From Alphaproteobacteria bacterium (GTDB taxonomy: Bacteria; Pseudomonadota; Alphaproteobacteria; Caulobacterales; Caulobacteraceae): a DNA stretch of 64,000 nucleotides. This document shows positions 37,324 to 46,611 of the stretch, in pieces. Location of the stretch: contig JAHJME010000019.1 of assembly GCA_018821435.1 (NCBI GenBank), positions 62,001 to 126,000 of the forward strand. Direction: 5' to 3'. Every line of letters begins with the position of its first letter. The first letter of the stretch is position 1. The notes beneath the pieces were generated by a model, which saw only the letters and a list, made by a program, of their open reading frames with translations, ran no database searches and was not told the origin of the DNA. Position numbers and translations under genes: made by a program.

Positions 37324-37689
37324 TCAACCCGCAACAGTCGGCTGCAACCCATCGCCAAGATCGGCGAAGAATCGCGCCGACTGTTCGCTCCAGGCATAGC
37401 CCGCGGCCCCGAGTTGCTCGCGGTCGTACGCCGGCGCAGCCTTGAAGGCGTCCTTGGCCATGGCGATCTGGAAGTGGCCCCCGACGACATCGTGACGGAC
37501 GGCCGCCCAGGGAACAGGCTGGAATTTGCCCGATCCCCCCAGCAGCCCGCCGCCCTCAACGATGAGGAAGGCGATCTGGCCGGTCTCGAGGTCGAGGAAC
37601 ATCTCGCGGACGACACCCAGCTTGACCGCATCATGGCCCAGCAGGCGTCTGCCGAGGACATCGGCGCTTTTGGTGAGACCGTCCGTCAT
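37324..37689 (-). CDS. PRC-barrel domain protein
   Basis: 121 residues from the ATG at 37689 (MTDGLTKSADVLGRRLLG). The PRC-barrel pattern is visible: LLGHDAVKLGVVREMFLDLE, then TGQIAFLIVEGGG and the FQPVPWAAVRHD turn. Such proteins are often stress-linked or membrane-associated in this group. The gene precedes the 91-residue protein and follows the GlsB gene by 76 bases on the minus strand. Confidence 0.8.
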   Translation of the reverse strand: MTDGLTKSADVLGRRLLGHDAVKLGVVREMFLDLETGQIAFLIVEGGGLLGGSGKFQPVPWAAVRHDVVGGHFQIAMAKDAFKAAPAYDREQLGAAGYAWSEQSARFFADLGDGLQPTVAG

Positions 37690-37765
37690 GAGGCGCTCCG
37701 GATAGGGAGGTGGCGCGCGCCGGCGACCGACGCGCACCACGCGTGTTGCGGATCTCAGCGAAGGG

Positions 37766-38023
37766 CTAGACCGCCCGGCGGCGGATGATCGCGTGGTAGA
37801 CCAGCAGCACGATCACAGCGCCGATGAAGGACACGAAGATGCTGTAGATATTGATGCCGTTGGGGGCCGCGTGGCCGATCGCATTGAAGAGGAAGCCGCC
37901 CACCAGCGCGCCCACCACACCCAACACGATGTCCATGACCAGGCCCGAGCCGGTCTTGTTGACGACCTTGCTGGCCAGGAAGCCGGCGATCAGGCCCACG
38001 ACGAGCCAGGCGAGAATGGACAT
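37766..38023 (-). CDS. GlsB/YeaQ/YmgE family small membrane protein
   Basis: 85 residues from the ATG at 38023, with GGAGGG before it. Three spans: ILAWLVVGLIAGFLASKVV, MDIVLGVVGALVGGFLFNAI and IFVSFIGAVIVLLVYHAIIR. The G-x-I-A-G and LG-x-x-G-A-x-x-G-G-F motifs are the family mark. These proteins are induced by stress; the mechanism is unknown. Confidence 0.88.
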   Translation of the reverse strand: MSILAWLVVGLIAGFLASKVVNKTGSGLVMDIVLGVVGALVGGFLFNAIGHAAPNGINIYSIFVSFIGAVIVLLVYHAIIRRRAV

Positions 38024-38148
38024 GGGGTAACCCTCCAACCGCCAAGCGCGGCAGGACGGAAGGACGCAAGACGCGAAAACGTTCCGTCATGAGACTTGAA
38101 ATTGCGCAAAACTACACAACATCGGAGCCTATCAGCCTGGAGTCTCCC

Positions 38149-38769
38149 ATGAGCGTTGTCCTCTATGTCGCCCTGGTCACCGGTGATATCGCGCGTGGCT
38201 ATGCCGCGACCTTCCCCGACCTTCCCGACCTGCAGGTGTCCGGGGCAGACCTAGGCGAGCTGTTGACGAGCGCGCGCCAGGTGCTCACGGCGCACCTGGA
38301 ATGCCTTGAGAACGCCGGTGACGCCTGGCCCGCGGCGACGCCCATCGAGGCGCTCGCCGTTCCGGCAGGCGCGATCACCATTCCCGTCGATGTCGCCGTG
38401 GACGACCCGCCCATCCGGGTGAACGTCTCGTTGGGCGAGCGGCTCGTCCAGCGCCTAGACGCCGCGGCGGAGTCGCGCGGGATGACGCGATCCGGCTTCA
38501 TCGCGCAGTCCGTGCGCGCCAGCCTGGGCGAATCCGCGCGTCCCGCAGGCGTCTCCGAGGACGTCGGGCGGCGCCTGCAGGACGAGATCGTCGCCATCGG
38601 CCGGAAACTCAACGACAGCCTTGGCCCCGACTCGGCGTTCACCAAGCGGATGAACGCCTTCGACGACGTGGTCTACGAAGGGGTTCGAAAGGCTGCGGAC
38701 TCGCTGTCGGCCGCAATCGCCCGGCGGAACACGACCCCAGCGCCCACCGCCTCCGACGCGCGGGACTGA
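38149..38769 (+). CDS. HicB-like protein with ribbon-helix-helix end
   Basis: 206 residues from the ATG at 38149 (TGGAG before it). The N-terminus has the partial RNase-H-like HicB fold (YAATFPDLPDLQVSGADLGE) and residues 105-145 have a ribbon-helix-helix DNA-binding region (RVNVSLGERLVQRLDAAAES, RGMTRSGFIAQSVR). A C-terminal helical tail of about 60 residues is unusual. No HicA toxin gene is adjacent on either strand, so this may be an orphan regulator. It is divergent from the GlsB gene. Confidence 0.75.
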   Translation: MSVVLYVALVTGDIARGYAATFPDLPDLQVSGADLGELLTSARQVLTAHLECLENAGDAWPAATPIEALAVPAGAITIPVDVAVDDPPIRVNVSLGERLVQRLDAAAESRGMTRSGFIAQSVRASLGESARPAGVSEDVGRRLQDEIVAIGRKLNDSLGPDSAFTKRMNAFDDVVYEGVRKAADSLSAAIARRNTTPAPTASDARD

Positions 38770-38852
38770 GGCCCGGGACGCCGAGCGCTGGTGACGGCGG
38801 GCTCCGTGGCCGGGCCGATGTATGTGTGCGGGGTTCGCAGCCACTTGGCTCT

Positions 38853-39278
38853 CTAGTCCCGCGCCCGCCCCCGGTCTGAGAGTTGAGCCAGTTCCGCGCG
38901 GTCGATCACCCCGTCCCGGTTTGCATCGCCGAAATCGAACAGCCGGGTCGGCCCGTCAACGAACTCCGCGCGGCTCAACCGGCCATCACGATTTGCGTCC
39001 AGGGCGTCGATCGCCCGGTTCACTTTGTCGCCGCCCCGTTTGCGCACCAGCCGCGGCAGGTCGTCGTCGGAGACATAGCCGTCGTCGTTGCGGTCCATGC
39101 GCTCGAAGCGATCCCGCCGCGCCGCGATGAATTCCGCGCGGGTGACCCGGCCGTCGCCATTGGCGTCGGACTTGGCCAGCATCTCCAGGGGATCGGGGCG
39201 GTCGCGGGCCGCCGCCGGCCCGGCGAAGGCCGCCCCGACAGCCAGCGCCGCGAACGCCAAGGTGACGGGCAGGCGCAT
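38853..39278 (-). CDS. EF-hand calcium-binding exported protein
   Basis: 141 residues. The start is the ATG at 39278, overlapping the previous stop (TGATG). A signal peptide (RLPVTLAFAALAVGAAFAG) precedes four EF-hand loops: DANGDGRVTRAEF, DRNDDGYVSDDDL, DANRDGRLSRAEF and DANRDGVIDRAEL. It is expected in the periplasm and binds Ca2+. It forms a two-gene unit with the protein at 39278-39670 and lies on the opposite strand from the OmpR-type regulator gene at 39824. Confidence 0.88.
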   Translation of the reverse strand: MRLPVTLAFAALAVGAAFAGPAAARDRPDPLEMLAKSDANGDGRVTRAEFIAARRDRFERMDRNDDGYVSDDDLPRLVRKRGGDKVNRAIDALDANRDGRLSRAEFVDGPTRLFDFGDANRDGVIDRAELAQLSDRGRARD

Positions 39279-39670
39279 CACTGACCCCGCGGCCAGGTGC
39301 GCGAGCGCGACCAGGCGTCCCCCGCGGCCGTGGAGCCGGACCGGTTCACAGTGACGCTGTCGTCACCAAACGAGACGTCCTTGGTCCCGGTGACCGCCCG
39401 GCCGCCGGAGCCGGAGGCGCCGCGGCTGCGCGTGTAGCCGTCGTCGGTGCGGTAGAGCGTGCTCCAGCCCGACTGGCTCATGCCGTTGTTGAAGGTGCGC
39501 TGACCCTGGCGGGTGACGGCGCCGTCGCCCCAGGTGGCGGCGCGGCTGGCGGTGTAGCCGTGACCGAACCGGCCCTGGACGGACCGGCTCTGGCTTCGGC
39601 TGCCGGCCTCGGCGGCCGAGGCGGCGAGGCTGAGGGCCGCGCAGGCCAGGAGGAAGACTTGGGAACGCAT
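39278..39670 (-). CDS. Exported Ser/Thr/Gly-rich protein of unknown function
   Basis: 130 residues with signal peptide MRSQVFLLACAALSLAASAA. The mature part has no hydrophobic core but many Ser, Thr, Gly and Arg residues (SRSQSRSVQGRFGHGYTASR, TRSRGASGSGGRAVTGTKDV). It seems an extended or surface-exposed protein. It overlaps the EF-hand gene and probably shares its promoter, with the promoter of the two-component system on the other side of a 153-base gap. Confidence 0.65.
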   Translation of the reverse strand: MRSQVFLLACAALSLAASAAEAGSRSQSRSVQGRFGHGYTASRAATWGDGAVTRQGQRTFNNGMSQSGWSTLYRTDDGYTRSRGASGSGGRAVTGTKDVSFGDDSVTVNRSGSTAAGDAWSRSRTWPRGQ

Positions 39671-39823
39671 GAGGGATACTCCGGGGTTGAGAGCCGACCT
39701 TGTCGCCCCGCCCCGTGGTCGGCGGATGAACCCCCGGCGACGGCTTGTATCGAAATGTAACCGCGCCGGTTTGCGGCTTCCGCCAGCGCCGCCGGTCTGC
39801 GAACTAGGCGTCGAGCCCGCGTC

Positions 39824-40546
39824 ATGACCGAAACCACACTGATCGCCGTCGTCGAGGACGACCCCGAAATTCGCGCCCTGGTGAGCGGCCTGCTCGGCCG
39901 GGAGGGCTTCGAGGTCGCGGGCTGCGCACAGGCCGGCGACCTCGACCGGGTGATGGAGCGGCGGCGGGTGGATCTGGTCCTGCTGGACCTGATGCTCCCG
40001 GGCGAGGACGGTCTATCGGTCTGCCGGCGGCTGGTGAGCGCGCCGGTCGCGACCCCGGTGATCATGGTCACCGCCAAGGGGGACGACTTCGACCGCATCC
40101 TGGGCCTGGAACTGGGCGCCGACGACTATGTGGCCAAGCCTTTCAACCCGCGCGAACTGGTGGCCCGGGTCCGCGCCGTCCTGCGGCGCACCCGCGAGGC
40201 GCACAGCGTGGCGCGGCCGATGCCGCGGGAAACCTATCGGTTCGCGGGCTGGACGCTGGAGGCCGCCGGCCGGCGGCTCACCGATCGCCACGGCGGCGAC
40301 GTCGAGCTGACCGGCGGGGAGTTCGACCTGCTGCTGGCCTTCGTGACCCATCCTCAGCGGGTGCTCAGCCGCGAGCAGTTGCTGGACTGGACCCGCGGCC
40401 GCGACGCCACGCCCTTCGACCGCACTATCGACGTCCAGCTCAGCCGCCTTCGCCGCAAACTGGGTGACAAGTCGCGGCAGCCGGAAATGGTCCGCACCAT
40501 CCGGGGCGGCGGCTACCTGTTCGCGCCGCCCGTGATCCGGGTCTGA
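39824..40546 (+). CDS. OmpR/PhoB-family response regulator
   Basis: 240 residues. Receiver: acidic pocket VVEDDPEI, phosphoacceptor D55 in LVLLDLMLPG, K in YVAKPFNPREL. C-terminal winged helix (ELTGGEFDLLLAFVTHPQRV, TIDVQLSRLRRKLGDK). The stop overlaps the kinase start (ATGA-type coupling at 40546), so the pair is a cognate two-component system. The targets are unknown; the exported EF-hand unit diverges from it and is a candidate. Confidence 0.9.
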   Translation: MTETTLIAVVEDDPEIRALVSGLLGREGFEVAGCAQAGDLDRVMERRRVDLVLLDLMLPGEDGLSVCRRLVSAPVATPVIMVTAKGDDFDRILGLELGADDYVAKPFNPRELVARVRAVLRRTREAHSVARPMPRETYRFAGWTLEAAGRRLTDRHGGDVELTGGEFDLLLAFVTHPQRVLSREQLLDWTRGRDATPFDRTIDVQLSRLRRKLGDKSRQPEMVRTIRGGGYLFAPPVIRV

Positions 40547-41880
40547 TGCCACGGCTCGCCGACAGCCTGGCGGTCCGCCTCGCCCTGGTCCTGGTCGCCG
40601 GCCTCGTCCTCCTACAGGCCGCTGTCGTGGCGGCGGCGGTCTGGCCGGATGGACGCCCCCTCGTCTTCCGCCTGCCGCCGCCCCGGGACGCGGCGGCCAT
40701 GGCCCGCGCCCTGGAGTCGACGCCCGCCGAGGTGCGCCCCCTGGTGGTCGATGCGTTGAACCGCGGGCCCATGAGCGTTGAGCTCGTGACGGGCTTTCCG
40801 ATCGAGCCGCACGGCGCCGCCGCGGAGCGGGCGCCACGGCTGGCTCGCATGCTGGGACGGTACGGCGAGGCGTTGGAGGGGCGGCCGTTCCGCGTCCAGG
40901 TCCATCGGTCGCCCGGCGAGACCGGGGCCGACGGCCCGCGGGCGCCCGTGCGCCTGCTGGTCGGGCTGCGGACCGGCGAGGTGATGATCGTCCAGCGCGC
41001 CGCCACGCTCCGCCAACGACTCAGCGACCGCGCCCTGGTGTTTGCCATCGCCGCCCTCGCCGTGATGCTGGGCGTGTTGCTCGTCAGCCTGCGCACCGTC
41101 CGCCCGGTAGGCGTCCTGGCCCGCGCCGCCCGCGGACTTGCCGACGACGTCCACGCCCCGGACCTGCCGGTGCTGGGGGTGCGTGAGGTCAGGGCCTTGT
41201 CCGCCGCCCTCAACGTCCTGCGCCGCCGCGTCCGTGGCCTCCTCGACGACCGGACCCGGATGCTGGCGGCCATCGCCCACGACCTGCGCACCTATCTCAC
41301 CCGCTTGCGCCTGCGCGCCGAGTTCATCGGCGACGCCGAACAACGCGCGCGCGCCGTCACCGACCTCGAGGAGATGGGCCAGCTGGTCGACGACGCCCTG
41401 CTCTTCGCGCGCGACGCCACCCGGGCGCCGGGCGGCGAGCGCCAACGGCTCGAGCTGGCGCCCGAACTCTCCGAACGCGTCGCCCGCCGCCGAGAGCTGG
41501 GTCAGCCCGTGACGATCGACAGCGCCCCAGACAAACCCCTGGTCGTGGTGGTCTCTCCGGTGGCGCTGCGGCGGATGCTCGACAACCTGATCGACAACGC
41601 CATCCGCTACGGCGGCGGCGCGCGGCTCAGGGCCTGGCCTGAGGCCGGCGGGGTGGCGATCGCCGTGGAGGACGATGGCCCCGGCGCGCCGCCCGAGGCC
41701 CTTGCCCGCCTGACCCGGCCGTTCGAGCGGCTGGAGCCTTCCCGGGGGCGCGACACCGGCGGCGCAGGACTGGGCCTCGCCATCGTCGAGGCCCTGGCCG
41801 AAAGCCAGGGTGGTTCGCTTACCCTCGAGAACCGGGCCGAGGGCGGACTTCGCGCCACGGTCCGGCTGCCGGCGGCCTGA
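40546..41880 (+). CDS. Sensor histidine kinase
   Basis: 444 residues: N-terminal span (VRLALVLVAGLVLLQAAVVA), a periplasmic region of about 130 residues, a second span (LVFAIAALAVMLGVLLVSLR), a HAMP linker, a dimerisation domain with H245 (LAAIAHDLRTYLTRLRLRAE) and an ATPase domain with N box (MLDNLIDNAIRYGG), DDGPGAPPEALARL and GGAGLGLAIVEALAE. The periplasmic sensor region is not related to a known ligand fold that I can name. It ends near a convergent lipase gene. Confidence 0.9.
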   Translation: MPRLADSLAVRLALVLVAGLVLLQAAVVAAAVWPDGRPLVFRLPPPRDAAAMARALESTPAEVRPLVVDALNRGPMSVELVTGFPIEPHGAAAERAPRLARMLGRYGEALEGRPFRVQVHRSPGETGADGPRAPVRLLVGLRTGEVMIVQRAATLRQRLSDRALVFAIAALAVMLGVLLVSLRTVRPVGVLARAARGLADDVHAPDLPVLGVREVRALSAALNVLRRRVRGLLDDRTRMLAAIAHDLRTYLTRLRLRAEFIGDAEQRARAVTDLEEMGQLVDDALLFARDATRAPGGERQRLELAPELSERVARRRELGQPVTIDSAPDKPLVVVVSPVALRRMLDNLIDNAIRYGGGARLRAWPEAGGVAIAVEDDGPGAPPEALARLTRPFERLEPSRGRDTGGAGLGLAIVEALAESQGGSLTLENRAEGGLRATVRLPAA

Positions 41881-41883
41881 ACC

Positions 41884-43689
41884 TCAGAACCGGCCGACGA
41901 TCCCGAGGCGCAGGGCGGTAGTGTCGCTGGAGTCGCTTCCCAGGCGACCCGCCACCTGCGCGGTTAGGGAAAGCCCCGGACGCAGCTCGCGGGTTGCCCC
42001 CACGGCGTAGGCCAGGAAATCGCCATCCGCGGTCGCGGCCTTGGTCGTGAAGGCCAAGGGGGCGCCGGCGGGCGTCATCGAGATCGTCCGGCCGTCGTCG
42101 AGGAGATCCGCCTGGTAGGCAAGGCGCAGGAACGGCTGGGTCACCCACGCCGGCGACGGAGCTAGGCGGAACTCGGCCCCGATCGAACCCCACAGGCGTT
42201 CAGAGCGCTGGTCCCCAAACGTCGCCTGGGTCGCGCGGGCCCCAGCCTCAGCATAGGCGCCGACGTCGACGCGCTCATAGCGCAGGCTCGCCAGCGGCCG
42301 CACGCGGAACGGGCCGGCCTGGGTGGTCGTGCCGACCTCCAGCCCCGCTGCCCACATGCGGCCGTGGGTGTCCCCCTGCTCGATCCGCTCGGCCGGGCCG
42401 AGCCGGATGCGCCGGCTGACATCGTCGAAGGCGAGATCGGCGTAGCTCGCGTCCGCCAGGGCATCAAAGGCCCCCATCCTACCGCGCGCGAAGACGGTGA
42501 CCATGGCCGTCCTCAAGTCGAAGCCGCCCGTGTCTCCGCCGAAGTCGCCGTCCCCGTCGCTCCAGCTGATGGCGCCGCCCGCGGAGAGGCTGGAATCGAG
42601 CGCATAGGCCCCGCCGACCGTCACGCCGGCGGCGTCGGACCGCAGACCCGTGGCGCGGGCGGACCGGTCGAGATCCAGCCGGCTGGCGTCGGCCCAGCCG
42701 AAGACGCTCCACGACCCGGCCGGCATCGGGCCTTCCGCTCCGAGTTGCGCGACGAGGCCGGCGTGGACCGACTGCAGCACCGCCTCGCCGGCCAAAGGCA
42801 GCTGGCCGACCTGCGCCGGCGCCCGCAGCGCCCCCAGGACAGCGTCGGCCTCGATCTCATGGACCACGCCGGTGAAATGGACGCCGTCGGCGAACAGGTA
42901 GGTGCGATTGGCGTCCGGGGCCACATAGTCGGCCGGAAGGCAGGTGAAGGACTCCACCGCCCGGCCACGGCAGGCCCGGTCGGTGACGTTGGTGATCCCA
43001 AACTCGGCGGGCTGGGTTTCGATCTCGGAGATCAGCCGCGCCATGTCGATATAGAGGACATTGGGCCCGGCGGCGGCCAGCGCGGCCCGGTAGCGCGCGT
43101 TGAACACCTCGAAACGCGGCACGCTGGTGGTGACGACCGTGGCTTGGCCGGCGGCCTCGATCCGCCGCACCTGGCCGGCCAAGTCCTGCGCCGCCTGGTC
43201 CAGCACCGCCAGGTCGACGGGCGTGAAGGTCAATCCGTTGGTCTGGGTGAAGAAGACGTCGTTGCCGCCGCCCTGGATGATCACCAGGTCACCCCTGGCG
43301 AAGACGCCGCCGCCCGCCAACCAGGCGTCCACCTGGTTGACCACAGGGGTGCGGGAGAGATCCCCGGGCGCACCGGGACGCGACACCGCGACTCTAGCGC
43401 CGCCTTCGGCGTAGTTGGTTCCCCCCGCCGCGCGCGGCTTCAGGTCCAGGCCGAGCCCGCTCGCGATCCGTTCCACCCAGACAGGATCCGGGTTGGTGGT
43501 GAACCGACCCGCGCCAGCCGGCGCGAGGCTGGCGTAGGCACCCCCGTCGGAGATGCTGTCACCGAACACCACCACGCGGTTGTAAGGCGAGATCGTCTGG
43601 GCGCCGGCCGGGACCGCCACGGTCAGCACGGCGCAGGCGGCCATCAGGGTGGCGCGGAGATGGGGGACTTGGAAGACGGTACGCAACAT
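41884..43689 (-). CDS. GDSL-type esterase autotransporter
   Basis: 601 residues: signal peptide (LMAACAVLTVAVPAGAQ), an N-terminal passenger with the GDSL catalytic set (S45 in VVFGDSISDGG, N143 in GGNDVF, D268/H271 in LFADGVHFTG) and a C-terminal barrel of about 280 residues with typical repeat strands (ATGLRSDAAGVTVGGAYALD, MWAAGLEVGTTT) ending RLGIVGRF. Such proteins display an esterase at the cell surface. The final Phe fits outer-membrane insertion. It is convergent with the kinase gene. Confidence 0.92.
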   Translation of the reverse strand: MLRTVFQVPHLRATLMAACAVLTVAVPAGAQTISPYNRVVVFGDSISDGGAYASLAPAGAGRFTTNPDPVWVERIASGLGLDLKPRAAGGTNYAEGGARVAVSRPGAPGDLSRTPVVNQVDAWLAGGGVFARGDLVIIQGGGNDVFFTQTNGLTFTPVDLAVLDQAAQDLAGQVRRIEAAGQATVVTTSVPRFEVFNARYRAALAAAGPNVLYIDMARLISEIETQPAEFGITNVTDRACRGRAVESFTCLPADYVAPDANRTYLFADGVHFTGVVHEIEADAVLGALRAPAQVGQLPLAGEAVLQSVHAGLVAQLGAEGPMPAGSWSVFGWADASRLDLDRSARATGLRSDAAGVTVGGAYALDSSLSAGGAISWSDGDGDFGGDTGGFDLRTAMVTVFARGRMGAFDALADASYADLAFDDVSRRIRLGPAERIEQGDTHGRMWAAGLEVGTTTQAGPFRVRPLASLRYERVDVGAYAEAGARATQATFGDQRSERLWGSIGAEFRLAPSPAWVTQPFLRLAYQADLLDDGRTISMTPAGAPLAFTTKAATADGDFLAYAVGATRELRPGLSLTAQVAGRLGSDSSDTTALRLGIVGRF

Positions 43690-43983
43690 GGATCGACCTC
43701 ACGCTGAAAGATCCGGAACCCTCAGACGTGAACGCCTCCCGACTGTGTGCGCCGGGTGACCGATTGTGACGTAGCGTATCGGCGGCATCTCAGACGGCCG
43801 GCTCGCTTGGACTCACACAGGCGCGTCGCGTCCGCCTACGGCGGACATCCAGCGCTGAGCCAGCATTCCGCATGCTCGCCTTGATCATCACGCGCTTCGG
43901 ATGCGATAGGCACGGCGGGTGCTCGGTCGTTTCGGCCGGTCAGGAGTCACGTTGGTCGGGCCGCCAGCGCGGAGATTCGCGCC

Positions 43984-45162
43984 ATGGCCCGCACCCCTCG
44001 TCCTAAATCTGTGCTCCGCGAGTTTCTCGACAGCGAGGCGGCGGGCGGCATCCTCCTGATGGCCGCCGCGGCGCTGGCGTTGTTCGTGGCCAACTCGCCG
44101 CTGGCGGAGCCCTATTTCCAGCTACTCCACACGCCCTTGGGCGGGCTCGATGTGCTGCATTGGATCAACGATGGGCTGATGGCCCTGTTCTTTCTGTTCG
44201 TGGGCCTGGAGATAAAGCGGGAAGTCCTCGACGGTCAGCTCTCGACCTGGGCGAACCGCGCGCTCCCCGGAATCGCCGCGGCGGGCGGCGTCGTCGTACC
44301 CGGCCTGATCTACGCGGCGCTCAACTGGGGCCATATCGACACCTTGCGCGGCTGGGCCATCCCCACGGCCACCGACATCGCCTTTGCGCTGGGGGTCCTC
44401 TCCCTGCTGGGCTCGCGGGTCCCGACCAGCCTGAAGGTGTTCCTGGCCACCCTGGCCATCGTCGACGACCTGGCGGCCGTGCTGGTGATCGCCGTCTTCT
44501 ACACCGCCGAACTCAATCTCGCGGCGCTCGGCGGCGCCGGCGTGGCGACGCTGCTGCTGGTCGGCCTCAATCGCCTGAAGATCGCGCGGCTCGCGCCCTA
44601 CCTCGTACTCGGCGCGGCGCTGTGGTGGCTGGTGCTGCTCTCCGGCATCCACGCTACTGTCGCCGGCGTGGTGCTGGCGCTGACCATTCCCCTGCGCCGA
44701 TCGAAGGCGGCGCCCGATGACATGACCTCGCCGCTACATCGGCTGGAGCATGGGCTTAGCCCCTGGGTGGCGTTCCTGATCGTGCCGGTGTTCGGCTTCG
44801 CCAACGCCGGGGTCTCGTTCGCCGGCATGAGCGCGGGCGTGCTGCTCGAGCCCGTCACCCTGGGCGTGGCGCTGGGCCTTTTCATCGGCAAACAGGTGGG
44901 CGTGTTCGGCGCGGCGGCCCTGGCGATCAAGCTGCGGCTCGCCAACCTCCCCGTCGCCGCCTCCTGGCCGCAGCTCTACGGCGTCGCCCTGCTCTGCGGC
45001 ATCGGCTTCACGATGAGTCTGTTCATCGGCCTGCTCGCCTTCCCGGACCCGGCCCTGCAGGACGAAGTGAAGGTCGGCGTGCTGGTGGGCTCGCTTGTCT
45101 CCGCCCTCTGCGGGGCGGCCTTGCTGAGCGTGGCGAAGCGCGAGCCGCCCAACCGCGCCTGA
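43984..45162 (+). CDS. nhaA: Na+/H+ antiporter NhaA
   Basis: 392 residues with about 12 spans. The sodium-binding aspartates match E. coli D133, D163 and D164 as D131 ([14 protein letters not shown]) and D161-D162 ([13 protein letters not shown]). The start [20 protein letters not shown] and the ending [12 protein letters not shown] are standard. It exports Na+ for salt and pH control. A 294-base gap upstream, divergent from the lipase gene, holds its promoter. Confidence 0.95.
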   Translation: MARTPRPKSVLREFLDSEAAGGILLMAAAALALFVANSPLAEPYFQLLHTPLGGLDVLHWINDGLMALFFLFVGLEIKREVLDGQLSTWANRALPGIAAAGGVVVPGLIYAALNWGHIDTLRGWAIPTATDIAFALGVLSLLGSRVPTSLKVFLATLAIVDDLAAVLVIAVFYTAELNLAALGGAGVATLLLVGLNRLKIARLAPYLVLGAALWWLVLLSGIHATVAGVVLALTIPLRRSKAAPDDMTSPLHRLEHGLSPWVAFLIVPVFGFANAGVSFAGMSAGVLLEPVTLGVALGLFIGKQVGVFGAAALAIKLRLANLPVAASWPQLYGVALLCGIGFTMSLFIGLLAFPDPALQDEVKVGVLVGSLVSALCGAALLSVAKREPPNRA

Positions 45163-45177
45163 CGGGACAACCGGTCT

Positions 45178-46524
45178 TCAGAACGGGAAGAACGCCGGGA
45201 TGGCGACCATCGCGGCCGCCCAGGTCACCAGGTTCAGCGGCAGCCCGACACGCACGAAGTCCATGTAGCTGTACCCGGCCATGTTGAAGACGAGCACGTT
45301 GGTCTGGTAGCCGAACGGCGTGGCGAAGGCTGCGGAGGCGGCCATCATGACGGTCACCAGAAAGGGGCGGGCGTCCACGCCCAGGCTCTCGGACAAGGCG
45401 ACGGCGATGGGGGTCATCAGCACCGCGACCGTGGCATTCGACAACAGTTCGGTCGCGAACAGGGTGACGCCGTAGAGAACCGCCAGCGCGCCCAGGGGCC
45501 CGAGCGGGCGGATCAGGTCGATGAGCTGCCCGGCCGCCGCCTTGGCCAGGCCGGTGAGCTCCATTGCTGTGCCGACGACCACCATGCCGGCGATCAGCAG
45601 CAGGATCTCGGGCCGCAGGCCCGAGTAGGCCTCGTCCGGCGTGATCACCCGCAGGAGGATCAGGGCCACCGCACCAGCGAAGGCCGCGGACGCGATGGGC
45701 GCCCAGCCGAGCGCGGCAGACACAATCACGCCTGCGAACACGGCCAACGCGGTGAGTGCGGGCCGCAGGCGGAATGGCCGGTCGGCGGCGCTGTAGAGCG
45801 CCACGTCGCCGAGGCTCGCGTCGCCGGAGCCGTCGGGTTGGTTCCGGGCTTCCCCGACACGTATGGGCGGCTGGTCGGGGGACGCCGCCGCACCCCCCTC
45901 CTCCGCCGCGGCCGATCGGCCAAGCTGGCGCGCGCCGACGAAATAGAGCCAGAGCCCGCCGACCGACGCGATCACCAGCCCCACGGGCGTGATCTCGAAC
46001 AGCGTGAACACCGGCTGGCCGGCGTTGCGCGCCATGTCGTTGACCAGGAGGTTGGTGGAGGTGCCGATCAGGGTCAGAAGGCCGCCCATAACCGTGACGT
46101 GGCTGAGCGGCATCAAGAACCGCTTGGGCGACAGGTTGAGCGACCGGGCGACATCGCGGATGACCGGTGCGGCCAGGACCACCACCGGCGTGTTGTTCAG
46201 GAAACCCCCGACCGCGCCGCATAGGCCGATCACCATCCAGATCCCGAGCGCGCCGACCCTGGCGGAGAACCGCGTCGCCTGGCGGATCATCAGGCCCAAT
46301 AGGCCCGAGAGCTCGATCGCGTAGGCGATGACGAACAGGCCCGCGAGCGCCAGGATCGCGGGACTTGCGAAGGCGCCCTGAACCTCGACGGGACGCACGA
46401 CGCCCAGGACGAGAAGCACGGCGGCGCCGAGCAGGGCGACGACGTCGGCGCGCATCCGCCCCTGGATCATCAGGCCGACGACGCCCACCAGGACCACGAG
46501 AGCGACGATCTGATCGAAAGTCAT
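45178..46524 (-). CDS. SLC13/DASS-type anion transporter (ArsB/NhaD superfamily)
   Basis: 448 residues from the ATG at 46524; the longer upstream frame has no coding look. About 11 spans in two repeats, each with an S-N-T-like hairpin: GGFLNNTPVVVLAAP with GTSTNLLVNDMAR, and TELLSNATVAVLMTP. These residues bind Na+ and anion in DASS transporters. The central loop from about 215 to 260 (SAAAEEGGAAASPDQPP) is unlike others. Substrate (dicarboxylate, sulfate or similar) not fixed. Convergent with nhaA, 15 bases away. Confidence 0.82.
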   Translation of the reverse strand: MTFDQIVALVVLVGVVGLMIQGRMRADVVALLGAAVLLVLGVVRPVEVQGAFASPAILALAGLFVIAYAIELSGLLGLMIRQATRFSARVGALGIWMVIGLCGAVGGFLNNTPVVVLAAPVIRDVARSLNLSPKRFLMPLSHVTVMGGLLTLIGTSTNLLVNDMARNAGQPVFTLFEITPVGLVIASVGGLWLYFVGARQLGRSAAAEEGGAAASPDQPPIRVGEARNQPDGSGDASLGDVALYSAADRPFRLRPALTALAVFAGVIVSAALGWAPIASAAFAGAVALILLRVITPDEAYSGLRPEILLLIAGMVVVGTAMELTGLAKAAAGQLIDLIRPLGPLGALAVLYGVTLFATELLSNATVAVLMTPIAVALSESLGVDARPFLVTVMMAASAAFATPFGYQTNVLVFNMAGYSYMDFVRVGLPLNLVTWAAAMVAIPAFFPF

Positions 46525-46611
46525 GACGCCTTCCACGCGATGGGGAGGCCCTAGGTCAACTGACAACCGCGTGGGGCGCCCATTCCGCGCCGCCAATGCT
46601 ACGAGTCGCCC

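Noticed and set aside
38058..38083. Stress-sigma (EcfG-type) promoter GGAAG-N17-CGTT before the HicB-like gene
   Set aside because: The -35 differs from GGAAC in its last base and no other gene of the stress cluster showed a matching pair, so it is not called.
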